Positions 1-8,338 of a stretch of 10,805 bases of DNA are shown piece after piece. The notes beneath the pieces are model-generated. The model worked only from the letters and a program-made list of their open reading frames with translations, did not search any database and was not told where the DNA came from. A program made the position numbers and the translations under genes. The stretch's first letter is position 1, and every line of letters begins with the position of its first letter. This stretch comes from Deltaproteobacteria bacterium (GTDB taxonomy: Bacteria > Myxococcota > B64-G9), in the NCBI GenBank assembly GCA_030591745.1, contig JAUVAM010000049.1, positions 1 to 10,805 on the forward strand. The letters run 5' to 3'.

Positions 1-533
1 ATTCGAAGAAGAAAATGGTGACAGGCCTGGTCTTCAAGGGCAAGGTCATGAGTGGCGAGCGTTGGTGCAAGGTGCGCGGTGTCACTCGCGTGGGCGAGGA
101 TGTGGTTTACTGGTCCTCCAGGCGGGGGGTGATCGAGGACGAGGCACCCGGGCGGGACGTGAAGGATCTGATGGGCCTGCCGGTCACGAGCCTGGATGGC
201 AGGCGGCTCGGATCCTTGGACGACGTGGTCGTGGATATCAAGAGCTGGCAACTGGTGGGTATCGTGCTCGACGGTGGAGGCGTGGTGGAGATTGGCGAGC
301 AGGCTGTCTTTGGTCCGGACACGATACTGCTTCGCGAGGGTGCCGGAGACGAAATCGAAGATGCCCCGGCTGAGCAATCCGGCTTCTTGGCCCGAGTTTT
401 CCAGGGTGACGCGGAGCCCGAGCCCAAGAAAAAGAAAAAGGCCAGCCCCAGCCCAAGTCGAAGCCGAAGTCGAAGCAAAAGCAAAAGCAAAAGCACAAAC
501 ACAAGCACAAGCACAAGCCGCAAGAAGCGTTGA
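1..533 (+). CDS. PRC-barrel domain protein with Ser/Arg/Lys-rich tail (5' end outside window)
   Basis: This protein is a paralog of the next gene; the two cores align without gaps over long stretches (shared GR..KDLMG.PV, DGR.LGSL.DV, AVFG.D.ILL, GFLAR.F). The first possible ATG is at 15, but the frame is open to base 3, and the residues before that ATG (SKKK) align with STQK of the paralog about 40 residues into it. The true start is therefore almost certainly upstream of the window and the N-terminal PRC unit is missing here. PRC-barrel domains are small beta-barrels found in ribosome-maturation factors, photosynthetic reaction centres and sporulation or stress proteins; no specific role can be assigned. 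The last ~37 residues are low complexity: a Lys5 run, then SR, SK and ST dipeptides ending in RKKR, suggesting binding to a polyanion such as nucleic acid or polyphosphate. It is probably cotranscribed with the next gene, 36 bases away. Confidence 0.8.
   Translation, partial: SKKKMVTGLVFKGKVMSGERWCKVRGVTRVGEDVVYWSSRRGVIEDEAPGRDVKDLMGLPVTSLDGRRLGSLDDVVVDIKSWQLVGIVLDGGGVVEIGEQAVFGPDTILLREGAGDEIEDAPAEQSGFLARVFQGDAEPEPKKKKKASPSPSRSRSRSKSKSKSTNTSTSTSRKKR
430..527 (+). repeat. Degenerate hexanucleotide repeat encoding the SR/SK/ST tail
   Basis: Six-base periodicity of the type nnnAGC/nnAAGC (for example consecutive AAAAGC and then ACAAGC units) underlies the dipeptide tail of the first PRC-barrel protein. 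Because the unit is six bases, gain or loss of copies keeps the frame and changes the tail by whole dipeptides. Confidence 0.75.
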
Positions 534-569
534 TTTGACCAAAGCCAAAGAACGCGGAGAGGGGAGTTG

Positions 570-1286
570 ATGATCATGTGGAGGCGCTTGCACGAGATTC
601 AGGGTATGCAGGTCGTATCGCTTGAGGAAGGTCGCATCATGGGTTCGGCCTTGAAGGTCTATCTGAGTTCGACCCAGAAGGCCGTCAGCGGCATCCAGGT
701 TCGCGAGAGCGGCCTGGGTGGCGACGAGAGCTGGGTCGACATTCGGGACGTGGATAAGATTGGTGAGCACGTGGTTTTCATCGTTCGTGCGGCCAACTGC
801 AAGGCCAAGCACCCGGTGGGTCGTAGCCTGAAGGATTTGATGGGCATGCCCGTTTTGAGCAAGGACGGCAGGCTGTTGGGCAGCCTCGTGGACGTGGAAG
901 TGGACGAGCACTGGCGGGTGGTGGAGCTGAGCCTGAGCGAAAATCGGCTCATCGGCATTCAGCCCGAGCACGCGGTTTTTGGTGCCGACTCCATCCTCTT
1001 GGAGGCCGGTGCGGCCGACAAGGTGCGCTCGACGGTCAAGCCCAAGACGGGCTTTTTGGCCAGGCTGTTCGGCAGTGAAGCCATCCAGGAAACCGCGGAC
1101 ATCATCTCACGAGCAGAACAGGCGCAGCCACGCCGACCGGCCGCTGCCAAACCCAAGCCCGCCAAAAAAACCAGCCGAAAAAAGCCAGCCAAAAAAGCAG
1201 CCAAGAAAACGACTGCAAAAAAGCCAGCTAAAAAGTCAGCCAAGAAGCCAGCTAAAAAACCCACGAAGAAACCTGCCAAGAAGTAG
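570..1286 (+). CDS. PRC-barrel domain protein with histone H1-like Lys-Pro-Ala tail
   Basis: The protein has 238 residues from ATG 570. The in-frame TTG at 567 and ATG at 576 are alternatives; the purine-rich GGAGAGGGGAG at 556-566 serves 576 or 570 best. Two PRC-barrel-like units are visible, at residues ~10-70 (QVVSLEEGRIMG, later WVDIRDVDKIGEHVVFI) and ~88-150 (LMGMPVLSKDGRLLGSLVDVEV, later HAVFGADSILLE). After the conserved GFLARLFG motif, residues ~190-238 consist almost only of Lys, Ala, Pro, Ser and Thr in KKPAKK-type repeats. Such tails occur in bacterial histone H1-like and AlgP-type proteins and bind DNA or other polyanions. No signal peptide is seen, so a cytoplasmic location is likely. 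It is the full-length sister of the preceding gene. The stop codon is one base from the convergent permease gene. Function is unknown; a nucleoid- or polymer-associated scaffold is only a guess. Confidence 0.85.
   Translation: MIMWRRLHEIQGMQVVSLEEGRIMGSALKVYLSSTQKAVSGIQVRESGLGGDESWVDIRDVDKIGEHVVFIVRAANCKAKHPVGRSLKDLMGMPVLSKDGRLLGSLVDVEVDEHWRVVELSLSENRLIGIQPEHAVFGADSILLEAGAADKVRSTVKPKTGFLARLFGSEAIQETADIISRAEQAQPRRPAAAKPKPAKKTSRKKPAKKAAKKTTAKKPAKKSAKKPAKKPTKKPAKK
1159..1283 (+). repeat. Degenerate repeat encoding the (K)KPAKK tail
   Basis: Roughly 12-15 base units related to AAAAAGCCAGCC/AAGAAGCCAGCT recur across the 3' end of the second PRC-barrel gene and encode repeated KKPAKK. Unit borders are blurred by synonymous changes, so this is an old or selected repeat rather than a recent perfect expansion. 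Confidence 0.7.
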
Positions 1287-1287
1287 A

Positions 1288-2970
1288 TTACTTGGTGATG
1301 GCCTCGATGAGGGCTTCGCGGCGTTCGTGAAGTAGCTTGGTCGCTCGGGGTAGGCTTGCGCGCCAGGCCAGGTAGCCTATGGGCCAGAGCAAGAGCAGGC
1401 CGACCAATCGAATCCAGAAGTTGCCGTTGCTTAGGCTCAGCACAGCCATCGTGGCCGTTGCGGCCATTCCAAGTGCGCCCAGGGCCCACATGAAGGCCGG
1501 GCCGGCCGGGCGATCTCTGCGTGCGAGGCTGAAGTGGAAATGCCTGGGGTAGTGCAAGGACAGGATGTTGCCTGCGCCCAACAGGACGGCCAGGGCAAAG
1601 GGGAAGGAGAGGAGAGGTAGCTCGATGAGCTGGAGCGAGGTTCTGGGCAACAGCAAGTGCAGGGCCAATCCAAGACCCAGCATTTGCACCAGGCTGAACA
1701 CGGCCTGGGCCAGGTTGCGTCCGCGCAACCAGCAGTCCAGGGGGGTCGGAAACCACCAGACCCAGCGCAAAGCATGTCCTTCGTAGCCGAAGCCGTTGAC
1801 GAAAAACTGCCCAGCCAGGACGCTCAAGACATAGAAGCCCAGCAAGGTCCAGAGGATACCGCTCCAGGCGGGGCCCCAAATGTAAAAGAAGATCTGCTGC
1901 CCGCCCACGATTTTTAAAATGATCACCAGGAAGAAGGGAACGGCGAAGAGCATGCGGCTTTTGGGGTTGGCCAGGAAGGTCCGCAGTTCTTTTTCGAAGA
2001 CCGCCGTCGTGGCGTCAGAGAGGCCCGGCAGTCTCCAGCCCCTGGTGGCCATGGCTTTGAGTTCTTCCTTGTTTTTGGCGGGCAAGAGCTTCAGGCCCCG
2101 GCCGCCCCGGTAAAAGCGTTTGAGCAACCAAAGCCCCATGGCCCAGGTCAGCAGAGCGAAAAAGACCATTTGGCCTGCTGCCTCCAGGGCCACCATGGGC
2201 ATGCCGGCTGCAGCCGCCGACAAGCCTCGGGCAAGTTGTCCTGGCGGGGTGGCGCCTAAGGCTTTGGCCGTGTTGGCCAGCATGCTCAGATCCGCATTTT
2301 GACTGCCCAGCATTAAGCCAAGCTTGGAAAACAACCAGGAAGCGTCCACCGGTGGCAACAGGGCGGCCAGGCCAAGCAAGAAAAGCAACACGCCGAAGAG
2401 GATTTCCCCGGAACGCTTGGAGCGCATGACATTCAGGGTCAGGTTAAGGAGAAAGCGTCCGGCGCAAACATTCAAGAGCACATAGGCGAACATCAGCGCG
2501 ATGGTGGCAAAGGCCCCTGGGGCGGGGCCGCGCGCCAGGCCAAGCCCGGCCCCCAGGAGGGCGGGATAGAAAAACAAGACCGCGGGTTCGAGCAGGCCCG
2601 AGAGGGTTTGCAGTCCGTAGAGCCTGGCCGGCCGCACGGGAAAGTGTAAGTAACGACCCAACTCGTAGGCCTCATCTACTTGAGCCGCCACCACGGGCCA
2701 GAGAATCCAGAAGAGAGAGATCAAAAAGCAGAAGAGTCCCAAACTGAAGGCTTGCCAAACGGGGTGGGTGCGAACCGCTTCGACTTCGGCAAACAGCAGG
2801 TAGGATCCCAGGCCCATGCCTCCCGCCAGCGCCATGGCAAAGAGCCAGCTCAAGATTCGGCCGATCAGGCCTCGGCCCGCCGCACGGCGAGTGAACAGGC
2901 GAAAGCGCAGGCCAAGGATTTGGCTCGCCAACACCCCCAGGCTTGGGCCGAGTTTGCTCGGCCTATCCAT
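1288..2970 (-). CDS. ABC transporter permease, large polytopic membrane protein
   Basis: The protein has 560 residues and is very hydrophobic, with about 11-12 predicted membrane helices: residues ~38-60, ~77-98, two or three at ~130-180, one at ~195-215, one at ~270-290, then a soluble segment at ~290-340 (KLLPAKNKEELKAM to FEKELRTFLANPKSR), followed by at least five more. A hydrophobic duplicated layout around a central soluble loop containing EKELRTFLANPKSR is typical of ABC-2-type export permeases with no fused ATPase. Its ATG (2968-2970) lies inside the 3' end of the ATPase gene, an 8-base overlap, so the two are translationally coupled and form one exporter. The substrate is unknown. 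The C-terminus is basic (ATKLLHERREALIEAITK). The gene ends one base from the convergent PRC-barrel gene. Assignment as a permease rests on topology and on the ATPase partner. Confidence 0.85.
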   Translation of the reverse strand: MDRPSKLGPSLGVLASQILGLRFRLFTRRAAGRGLIGRILSWLFAMALAGGMGLGSYLLFAEVEAVRTHPVWQAFSLGLFCFLISLFWILWPVVAAQVDEAYELGRYLHFPVRPARLYGLQTLSGLLEPAVLFFYPALLGAGLGLARGPAPGAFATIALMFAYVLLNVCAGRFLLNLTLNVMRSKRSGEILFGVLLFLLGLAALLPPVDASWLFSKLGLMLGSQNADLSMLANTAKALGATPPGQLARGLSAAAAGMPMVALEAAGQMVFFALLTWAMGLWLLKRFYRGGRGLKLLPAKNKEELKAMATRGWRLPGLSDATTAVFEKELRTFLANPKSRMLFAVPFFLVIILKIVGGQQIFFYIWGPAWSGILWTLLGFYVLSVLAGQFFVNGFGYEGHALRWVWWFPTPLDCWLRGRNLAQAVFSLVQMLGLGLALHLLLPRTSLQLIELPLLSFPFALAVLLGAGNILSLHYPRHFHFSLARRDRPAGPAFMWALGALGMAATATMAVLSLSNGNFWIRLVGLLLLWPIGYLAWRASLPRATKLLHERREALIEAITK

Positions 2971-3748
2971 GGTCGCCCTCTGGGGAAGGTCGAAGCCAAT
3001 CCGGCAGGGGCTGTTCGATTGAATTCGCCCCCACGGCCTCGCGGAAACGTTGGCTTAGGTCACCGCCTTCGGCATTCATGGCAGCCACGTCCACTTCTTC
3101 CGCCAGTTTGCCCTGATGAATGATGCCAATTTTCTGACAGATGCGTTGGGCCACTTCCAGGATGTGGGTGGTCAGCAGGACGGTGGCACCTCTCTCGGTC
3201 AGACCCAGAAGGACGCGGCGGATGGTTTCGGAGCTCACGGCATCCACGCCCTCGAAAGGCTCGTCAAAGAACAAAAGGCGAGGCGCGTGGATCAGGGCGC
3301 AGACAATGGCCAGTTTTTTGCGCATGCCGCGGGAGTAATCGGCCACCAGCTTGCGTTGGTGCACGTCCAGTTCCATCATGGCCAGCAGCTCGTCGGCCCG
3401 GCGGGCGGTCTCCTCCTGGCCCAGTCCGTACATGCGGCCAGTAAACAGAAGTTGCTCTCTGCCGCGCAAGCGTTCGAACAAGGGGGGCTCTTCGGTGACT
3501 ACGCCCATTTGCATCTTGAATGCCGGCGCGTCCGGGTTGAAGTCTTTGCCGAAAATGCGGATTTTGCCGGCGGTGGGGCGCAAGGTGCCCGTGAGCATGC
3601 CCACGGTGGTGGATTTGCCCGCTCCGTTGGGCCCCAAAAGCCCAAAGAAGACCCCGGAGGGCACACTTATGTTCAGGCCATCGACTGCTTTTTTGCCTTC
3701 GAATTGTTTGACCAGGTCTTGGGTTTCAATGGCGATTTGTTCGGACAT
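2963..3748 (-). CDS. ABC transporter ATP-binding protein
   Basis: The protein has 261 residues, the size of a single-domain ABC ATPase of the ABC-2 exporter type. Walker A is GPNGAGKST at 39-47. The Q-loop region reads VVTEEPPLF at 83-91, with Glu where Gln is usual, which is common in ABC-2 ATPases. The signature is YSRGM at 138-142, a departure from LSGGQ. Walker B is LLFFDEP with D162 and catalytic E163, the D-loop includes D169, and the H-loop is H195 in TTHI. The protein should power the permease encoded directly downstream. The start codon follows a good promoter so closely, with no Shine-Dalgarno sequence, that the mRNA may be leaderless. Transcription diverges from the 3830 gene. The exported substrate cannot be told from sequence. 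Confidence 0.95.
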   Translation of the reverse strand: MSEQIAIETQDLVKQFEGKKAVDGLNISVPSGVFFGLLGPNGAGKSTTVGMLTGTLRPTAGKIRIFGKDFNPDAPAFKMQMGVVTEEPPLFERLRGREQLLFTGRMYGLGQEETARRADELLAMMELDVHQRKLVADYSRGMRKKLAIVCALIHAPRLLFFDEPFEGVDAVSSETIRRVLLGLTERGATVLLTTHILEVAQRICQKIGIIHQGKLAEEVDVAAMNAEGGDLSQRFREAVGANSIEQPLPDWLRPSPEGDHG

Positions 3749-3755
3749 GCGGGTC

Positions 3756-3784
3756 AGAATAGTCTAGCCTCTTGAGGGGAGCAA
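3756..3784 (-). promoter_or_regulatory. Sigma70-like promoter of the ABC operon
   Basis: On the minus strand TTGCTC (3784-3779) is followed after exactly 17 bases by TATTCT (3761-3756). The start codon of the ATPase is at 3748, seven bases after the -10 box, so the predicted transcription start falls at or next to the ATG. A weaker plus-strand candidate (TTGAGG at 3772-3777, TAGACT at 3796-3801, spacer 18) would serve the divergent gene. Confidence 0.5.
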
Positions 3785-3829
3785 GGGTCCTGCGATAGAC
3801 TTGCATTTTGGACCTACCAGGAGCTGACC

Positions 3830-4252
3830 ATGAGTAACGCATTGCCTGATCTGAAACAGAAACTAAAATTGTTGTTCGGCAACCTGTCCAAAGAAAAGTT
3901 GATCGAATGGGGAGAGCGCTACTTGCAGGCCGGTTGGATCAGTGATGCCTTGGACTTCTTTGTCGAAGCCGAGCACATCGAGGGCTTCAAGCAAGTGCGA
4001 GCCTTGGCGGTAAAAGAAGGCGACGCTTTCATCCTTCGGCGTTGCCTGAAAGAGATGGATGTCAGCGCGGACGAGGGGGAGTGGAAAGCCCTGGGAGAGA
4101 GTGCACTTGAGTTGGGTAAGCTGCAATTCGCCCGGGAGGGATTCCGCCTGGCGGGTGAGCGCAAAATGCTGGACCGGGTGGACGCCATGATCAATCCGCC
4201 CAAGCAAGAGGAGGAAACGGATCTGCCGATGCAAGCACCGGGGGAAGCCTGA
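3830..4252 (+). CDS. Small all-helical (TPR/solenoid-like) hypothetical protein
   Basis: I do not recognise a named family. The 140-residue product has no signal peptide or membrane helix and is rich in amphipathic helices: LSKEKLIEWGERYLQAGWISDALDFFVEAEHIEGFKQ resembles TPR-like helix pairs with their small-residue/aromatic spacing, and a second similar block runs from ~88 to ~125 (WKALGESALELGKLQFAREGFRLAGERK). The C-terminus is acidic and Gln/Pro-rich. The ATG at 3830 is set by AGGAG at 3819-3823, a 6-base spacer. The stop overlaps the start of the lipoprotein gene as TGATG, so the two are translationally coupled and probably act together. A protein-protein adaptor role is inferred only from the helical repeat pattern. 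Confidence 0.75.
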   Translation: MSNALPDLKQKLKLLFGNLSKEKLIEWGERYLQAGWISDALDFFVEAEHIEGFKQVRALAVKEGDAFILRRCLKEMDVSADEGEWKALGESALELGKLQFAREGFRLAGERKMLDRVDAMINPPKQEEETDLPMQAPGEA

Positions 4253-4692
4253 TGCCCCGTGTGTCATTGTTCGCCTGTATCGTGCTCGCGATCCTGTCGA
4301 TCTGCCTGAGTGGCTGTTTTTTTGTCGCCTTAGTCGACAACCGGGATTGCTCGGACACCAGCCTCGATGAGCTTTATGAAAAGCCTTACCAATTGACTCG
4401 GTTAGAAAACGGGGCTCGTGATGAGCGGGGTTTTTCTTTTGATCTGCGCGGTGATTGCACCCTGGTCATTCCCGACTCTGTTCGGGATTTGGGCGTGGGG
4501 TCCATCGAGCTGAAGAATGCCCATTCGGCCAAGCGCGCCACCTTGGTTATCCACACCGACAGCGAGGATGCCGAGGGGGAACCACTTCGTTGCACAGCGC
4601 CCTTCAGTACTTACCGGAGCATGGATTTCATTTGCCCGCCCGAGCTGGGCAAGCGCAGCTATCGCTTGGCACCATTGGATATTCGGGAATAG
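4252..4692 (+). CDS. Putative lipoprotein of unknown function
   Basis: The product has 146 residues. A signal peptide covers residues 1-21 with a hydrophobic core (LFACIVLAILSICL) and a lipobox LSGC, so Cys22 should become the lipidated N-terminus. The residue after it is Phe rather than Asp, which would favour outer-membrane sorting by the Lol rule in Gram-negatives. The mature part is about 125 residues with Cys33, Cys71 and two later cysteines (~113, ~127), possibly paired as disulfides in the periplasm; the sequence is beta-strand-like (STLVIH-type patches, CTLVIPDSVRDLGVG). No known domain is recognised. The start overlaps the previous stop (TGATG), and GGGGGAAG lies just upstream. The gene ends one base short of the convergent membrane protein gene. 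Confidence 0.75.
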   Translation: MPRVSLFACIVLAILSICLSGCFFVALVDNRDCSDTSLDELYEKPYQLTRLENGARDERGFSFDLRGDCTLVIPDSVRDLGVGSIELKNAHSAKRATLVIHTDSEDAEGEPLRCTAPFSTYRSMDFICPPELGKRSYRLAPLDIRE

Positions 4693-4693
4693 C

Positions 4694-5212
4694 TCAGAGA
4701 TTGTTGCCAAGTAATTGCGCCAGGCGTTGGCGTAGCTTCTTCCCGTCGGGCGGGAGCAAGAGCAGGCTGAAGGTGGCGGCCGCGAAGAAGAGGCCGGAGA
4801 CCAGGGCGCCGGCGCCGAGCATGCGAGCCACCAGGCCGTAAAGTGCAACGGCCGCGCTCAGTCCCCAACTCAACACACAGCCAGCCGTGTAGCGGGTCAA
4901 GTAGACGGCTGGTCGGCCCAGGTGGAGGTCCACATCGGGCGGCAAGCCCCAGCGTTGTAACAAAGCCTCGTCCGCATGGCGCACCCGCTCGATATCCATC
5001 ATGCGTCTTCGCTGCCAGGGCAACAAGACGCCGATCAGAATGGCGGCCAGACCACCCAGGATGGCCTCCACCCAAATTGTGCCCGCCGCGGTCGAGCTGC
5101 CAAGCCACCAGGAGCTGGCCACCAGGAGCAACACCAGCGTAACGAGTACGCCAAAGATCAAGCGTAACGAGCGCAATTGCTGGCGGGTGATCTCTTCGAT
5201 CAGGGCAATCAT
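4694..5212 (-). CDS. Small integral membrane protein, four predicted helices
   Basis: The protein has 172 residues and no recognised family. Two hydrophobic helices lie near the N-terminus (~17-37 and ~43-66), followed by a ~40-residue charged segment (QRRRMMDIERVRHADEALLQRWG) predicted to be cytoplasmic, then two more helices (~107-130 and ~133-152) and a basic tail. It follows recR by 30 bases on the same strand, so it is probably the last gene of the dnaX-ybaB-recR transcript, although the ribosome binding site at its ATG (5212) is weak. A small permease-accessory or ATP synthase subunit I-like role is possible from topology alone, but no motif supports it. Confidence 0.7.
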   Translation of the reverse strand: MIALIEEITRQQLRSLRLIFGVLVTLVLLLVASSWWLGSSTAAGTIWVEAILGGLAAILIGVLLPWQRRRMMDIERVRHADEALLQRWGLPPDVDLHLGRPAVYLTRYTAGCVLSWGLSAAVALYGLVARMLGAGALVSGLFFAAATFSLLLLPPDGKKLRQRLAQLLGNNL

Positions 5213-5242
5213 GATGGCTTCGTAAAAGGTGCTTTCATGGTT

Positions 5243-5830
5243 TTAGATATTGCGTCTTCCGGCAAGCGCTCGGGAGATCGTGTTTTGATCCGCGTACTCC
5301 AGCTCGCCGCCGACGGGGATGCCGGAGGCGATACGGCTGACCGTGATCCCCTGGGCTTCGATGTGCTGTTTGAGATACAGGGCGGTGGCTTCGCCTTCCA
5401 CGCTGGATGAAGTGGCCAAGATGACCTCGCGGACGTCGCTGCCCAGTCGCCCGAGCAGTTGTTCAGCCCGAATTTGTTCGGGCCCGGTTCCGCTCAAGGG
5501 GTTCAGGACACCAGAAAGAACGTGGTACAGACCCTGATACTCTCCAGAGGCCTCGATGGCCATCAGGTCGGGGACTTTTTCAACCACACAGATTAAGCCA
5601 TTGTCCCGGCGGCTGTCTCCGCAGATACCGCAGATCTCCAGCTCGGTCAGGTTGCCACAACGGGCGCATGGATGAACCCGCTCCACGACCTCGGACACCC
5701 CATGGGCCAAGGCGCGACCGTAGTCGTCGGGGGCGGCCAAGATGGCCAAGGCCATCCGGGAGGCCGTCTTTTCTCCGATGCCGGGAAGTTGGCGAAGTAG
5801 CTTGATGAGTCGTTGCAGGGCGCCGGCCAT
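5243..5830 (-). CDS. recR: Recombination mediator protein RecR
   Basis: RecR acts with RecO (and RecF) to load RecA on SSB-coated single-stranded DNA in gap repair. The product has 195 residues, close to the usual ~200. Domains appear in the family order: a helix-hairpin-helix with LPGIGEKTA at 15-23; a four-cysteine zinc finger with C55, C58, C67 and C70 (CARC...CGIC); and a Toprim domain from ~80 with ICVVE at 80-84, ATSSSVEGEATA around 141-152 and a C-terminal GGELEYAD segment. The ATG at 5830 follows a GGGGGAAAA stretch and lies 14 bases after the ybaB stop. The dnaX-ybaB-recR order is conserved in many bacteria. All key motifs look intact. Confidence 0.97.
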   Translation of the reverse strand: MAGALQRLIKLLRQLPGIGEKTASRMALAILAAPDDYGRALAHGVSEVVERVHPCARCGNLTELEICGICGDSRRDNGLICVVEKVPDLMAIEASGEYQGLYHVLSGVLNPLSGTGPEQIRAEQLLGRLGSDVREVILATSSSVEGEATALYLKQHIEAQGITVSRIASGIPVGGELEYADQNTISRALAGRRNI

Positions 5831-5844
5831 GGTTGTTTTCCCCC

Positions 5845-6192
5845 TCAGCCACCGCCGAAGAGCTTCATGATGTCCTCAAGGCCCCCCATGGGAAACCCTT
5901 CCGGCGAATCGCCCGAGGCCTCGTCGGTCATGCGCTTGGAGGCGTCCAGGGCTTGATTCACCGCGGCCACCACCAGATCTTGCAACATCTCCCGGTCACC
6001 TGATGTCAGGATCTCTTCTTCGACCTCAATGTTGAGGAGCTTGCCAGCCCCGTTGACGGTGGCCTTGACCATGCCGCCTCCGGCGTTGGCCGTGGTGGTT
6101 TTTTTGGCCAGCTCCGCTTTCTTTTCTTTCATGCGTTGCTGCATTTGTTGGAACTGCTGCATCATTTCTTGGAGGCCAGGCATGTTCTGCAT
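5845..6192 (-). CDS. ybaB: YbaB/EbfC family nucleoid-associated DNA-binding protein
   Basis: The product has 115 residues, the usual size for this family of dimeric, tweezer-like DNA-binding proteins. It opens with a Met/Gln-rich amphipathic helix (residues 1-~30, MQQFQQMQQRMKEKKAEL), then the family core with VKATVNGAGKLLNIEVEEE at ~42-60, followed by DREMLQDLVVAAVNQALD, a helix that forms the dimer surface, and a short Gly/Phe/Met-rich tail. ATG 6192 has AAAGGA seven bases upstream, and the gene begins 15 bases after the dnaX stop. A later ATG at 6183 is possible. The position between dnaX and recR is the classic one and suggests a link to DNA replication or repair, although the molecular role of the family is not well defined. 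Confidence 0.95.
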   Translation of the reverse strand: MQNMPGLQEMMQQFQQMQQRMKEKKAELAKKTTTANAGGGMVKATVNGAGKLLNIEVEEEILTSGDREMLQDLVVAAVNQALDASKRMTDEASGDSPEGFPMGGLEDIMKLFGGG

Positions 6193-6207
6193 GATCGTTT
6201 CCTTTGC

Positions 6208-7989
<1,782 letters not shown>

Positions 7990-8017
7990 GCCGACCTCAT
8001 TCGAGTGTCTTTTAGAA

Positions 8018-8026
8018 AAGCAAAAA
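8018..8026 (-). terminator. T-rich tract after the SRP RNA stem (partial terminator)
   Basis: The minus-strand 3' arm of the SRP RNA (GGTCGCCCCC) is followed directly by TTTTTGCTTTTC. The closing helix of the RNA plus this tract can act as an intrinsic terminator, with read-through supplying dnaX, whose start is only 37 bases beyond the RNA 3' end. Confidence 0.45.
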
Positions 8027-8133
8027 GGGGGCGACCAGGCAACCCTGCATCACACGACAAAGATGCGACCGCTGCTCCCTTCCGGGTCTGACGGAGTTAG
8101 CATCCCGCCGTTGCGCAGGACCCAGTCGCCCCC
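8027..8133 (-). ncRNA. ffs: Signal recognition particle RNA, short bacterial (4.5S) type
   Basis: This RNA is the scaffold of the signal recognition particle and binds Ffh for cotranslational membrane targeting. The ends form a perfect closing helix (GGGGGCGAC at the 5' side, GTCGCCCCC at the 3' side on the minus strand), and the centre contains the near-invariant domain IV with CCGGAAGGGAGCAG (tetraloop GGAA plus the asymmetric loop), at about 8071-8092. Length is ~107 nt, close to the 114 nt of E. coli 4.5S RNA; no Alu domain is present. It sits ten bases downstream of tRNA-Ser(GGA) and 37 upstream of dnaX, the arrangement seen in several proteobacterial groups. The exact ends are approximate. 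Confidence 0.93.
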
Positions 8134-8143
8134 AAACCGATAG

Positions 8144-8228
8144 CGGAGAGAGAGGGATTCGAACCCTCGGAAGGTTACCCTTCATACGATTTCCAATCGT
8201 ACCCCTTCGGCCTCTCGGGCATCTCTCC
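8144..8228 (-). tRNA. tRNA-Ser, anticodon GGA
   Basis: Acceptor GGAGAGA pairs with TCTCTCC, the discriminator is G, and the T-arm GAGGGTTCGAATCCCTC is canonical. The anticodon stem TACGA/TCGTA encloses TTGGAAA, giving GGA, which reads UCC and UCU. A long variable arm (GAAGGGTAACCTTCC region) is diagnostic of a class II serine tRNA. CCA is not encoded. The ffs gene follows ten bases later. Confidence 0.95.
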
Positions 8229-8252
8229 ACAGCCGGTCGATTCAACAAATAA

Positions 8253-8338
8253 CGGAGAGAAAGGGATTCGAACCCCCGGTACCCAGAGGGTACACCTGCT
8301 TTCGAGGCAGGCGCCTTCGACCACTCGGCCATCTCTCC
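8253..8338 (-). tRNA. tRNA-Ser, anticodon CGA
   Basis: Acceptor GGAGAGA/TCTCTCC with discriminator G. Anticodon stem CCTGC/GCAGG encloses CTCGAAA, giving CGA, which reads UCG. The long variable arm is built on TACCCTCTGGGTA. CCA is not encoded. It lies 24 bases upstream of tRNA-Ser(GGA) in transcription order and 120 bases downstream of tadA. Confidence 0.95.

Noticed and set aside
15..533. ATG 15 as the true start of the first gene.
   Set aside because: The residues before it remain in frame and align with the paralog; starting here would remove the entire first PRC unit.
107..577. Minus-strand frame with Leu/Arg/Phe dipeptide runs.
   Set aside because: It mirrors the hexanucleotide repeat and the PRC-barrel coding frame and has no features of its own.
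959..1879. A 306-residue minus-strand reading frame across the PRC-barrel tail and the permease end.
   Set aside because: Its hydrophobic AGFFAGFLA repeats are the reverse complement of the Lys/Ala/Pro tail repeat, and it runs through the real permease gene in another frame.
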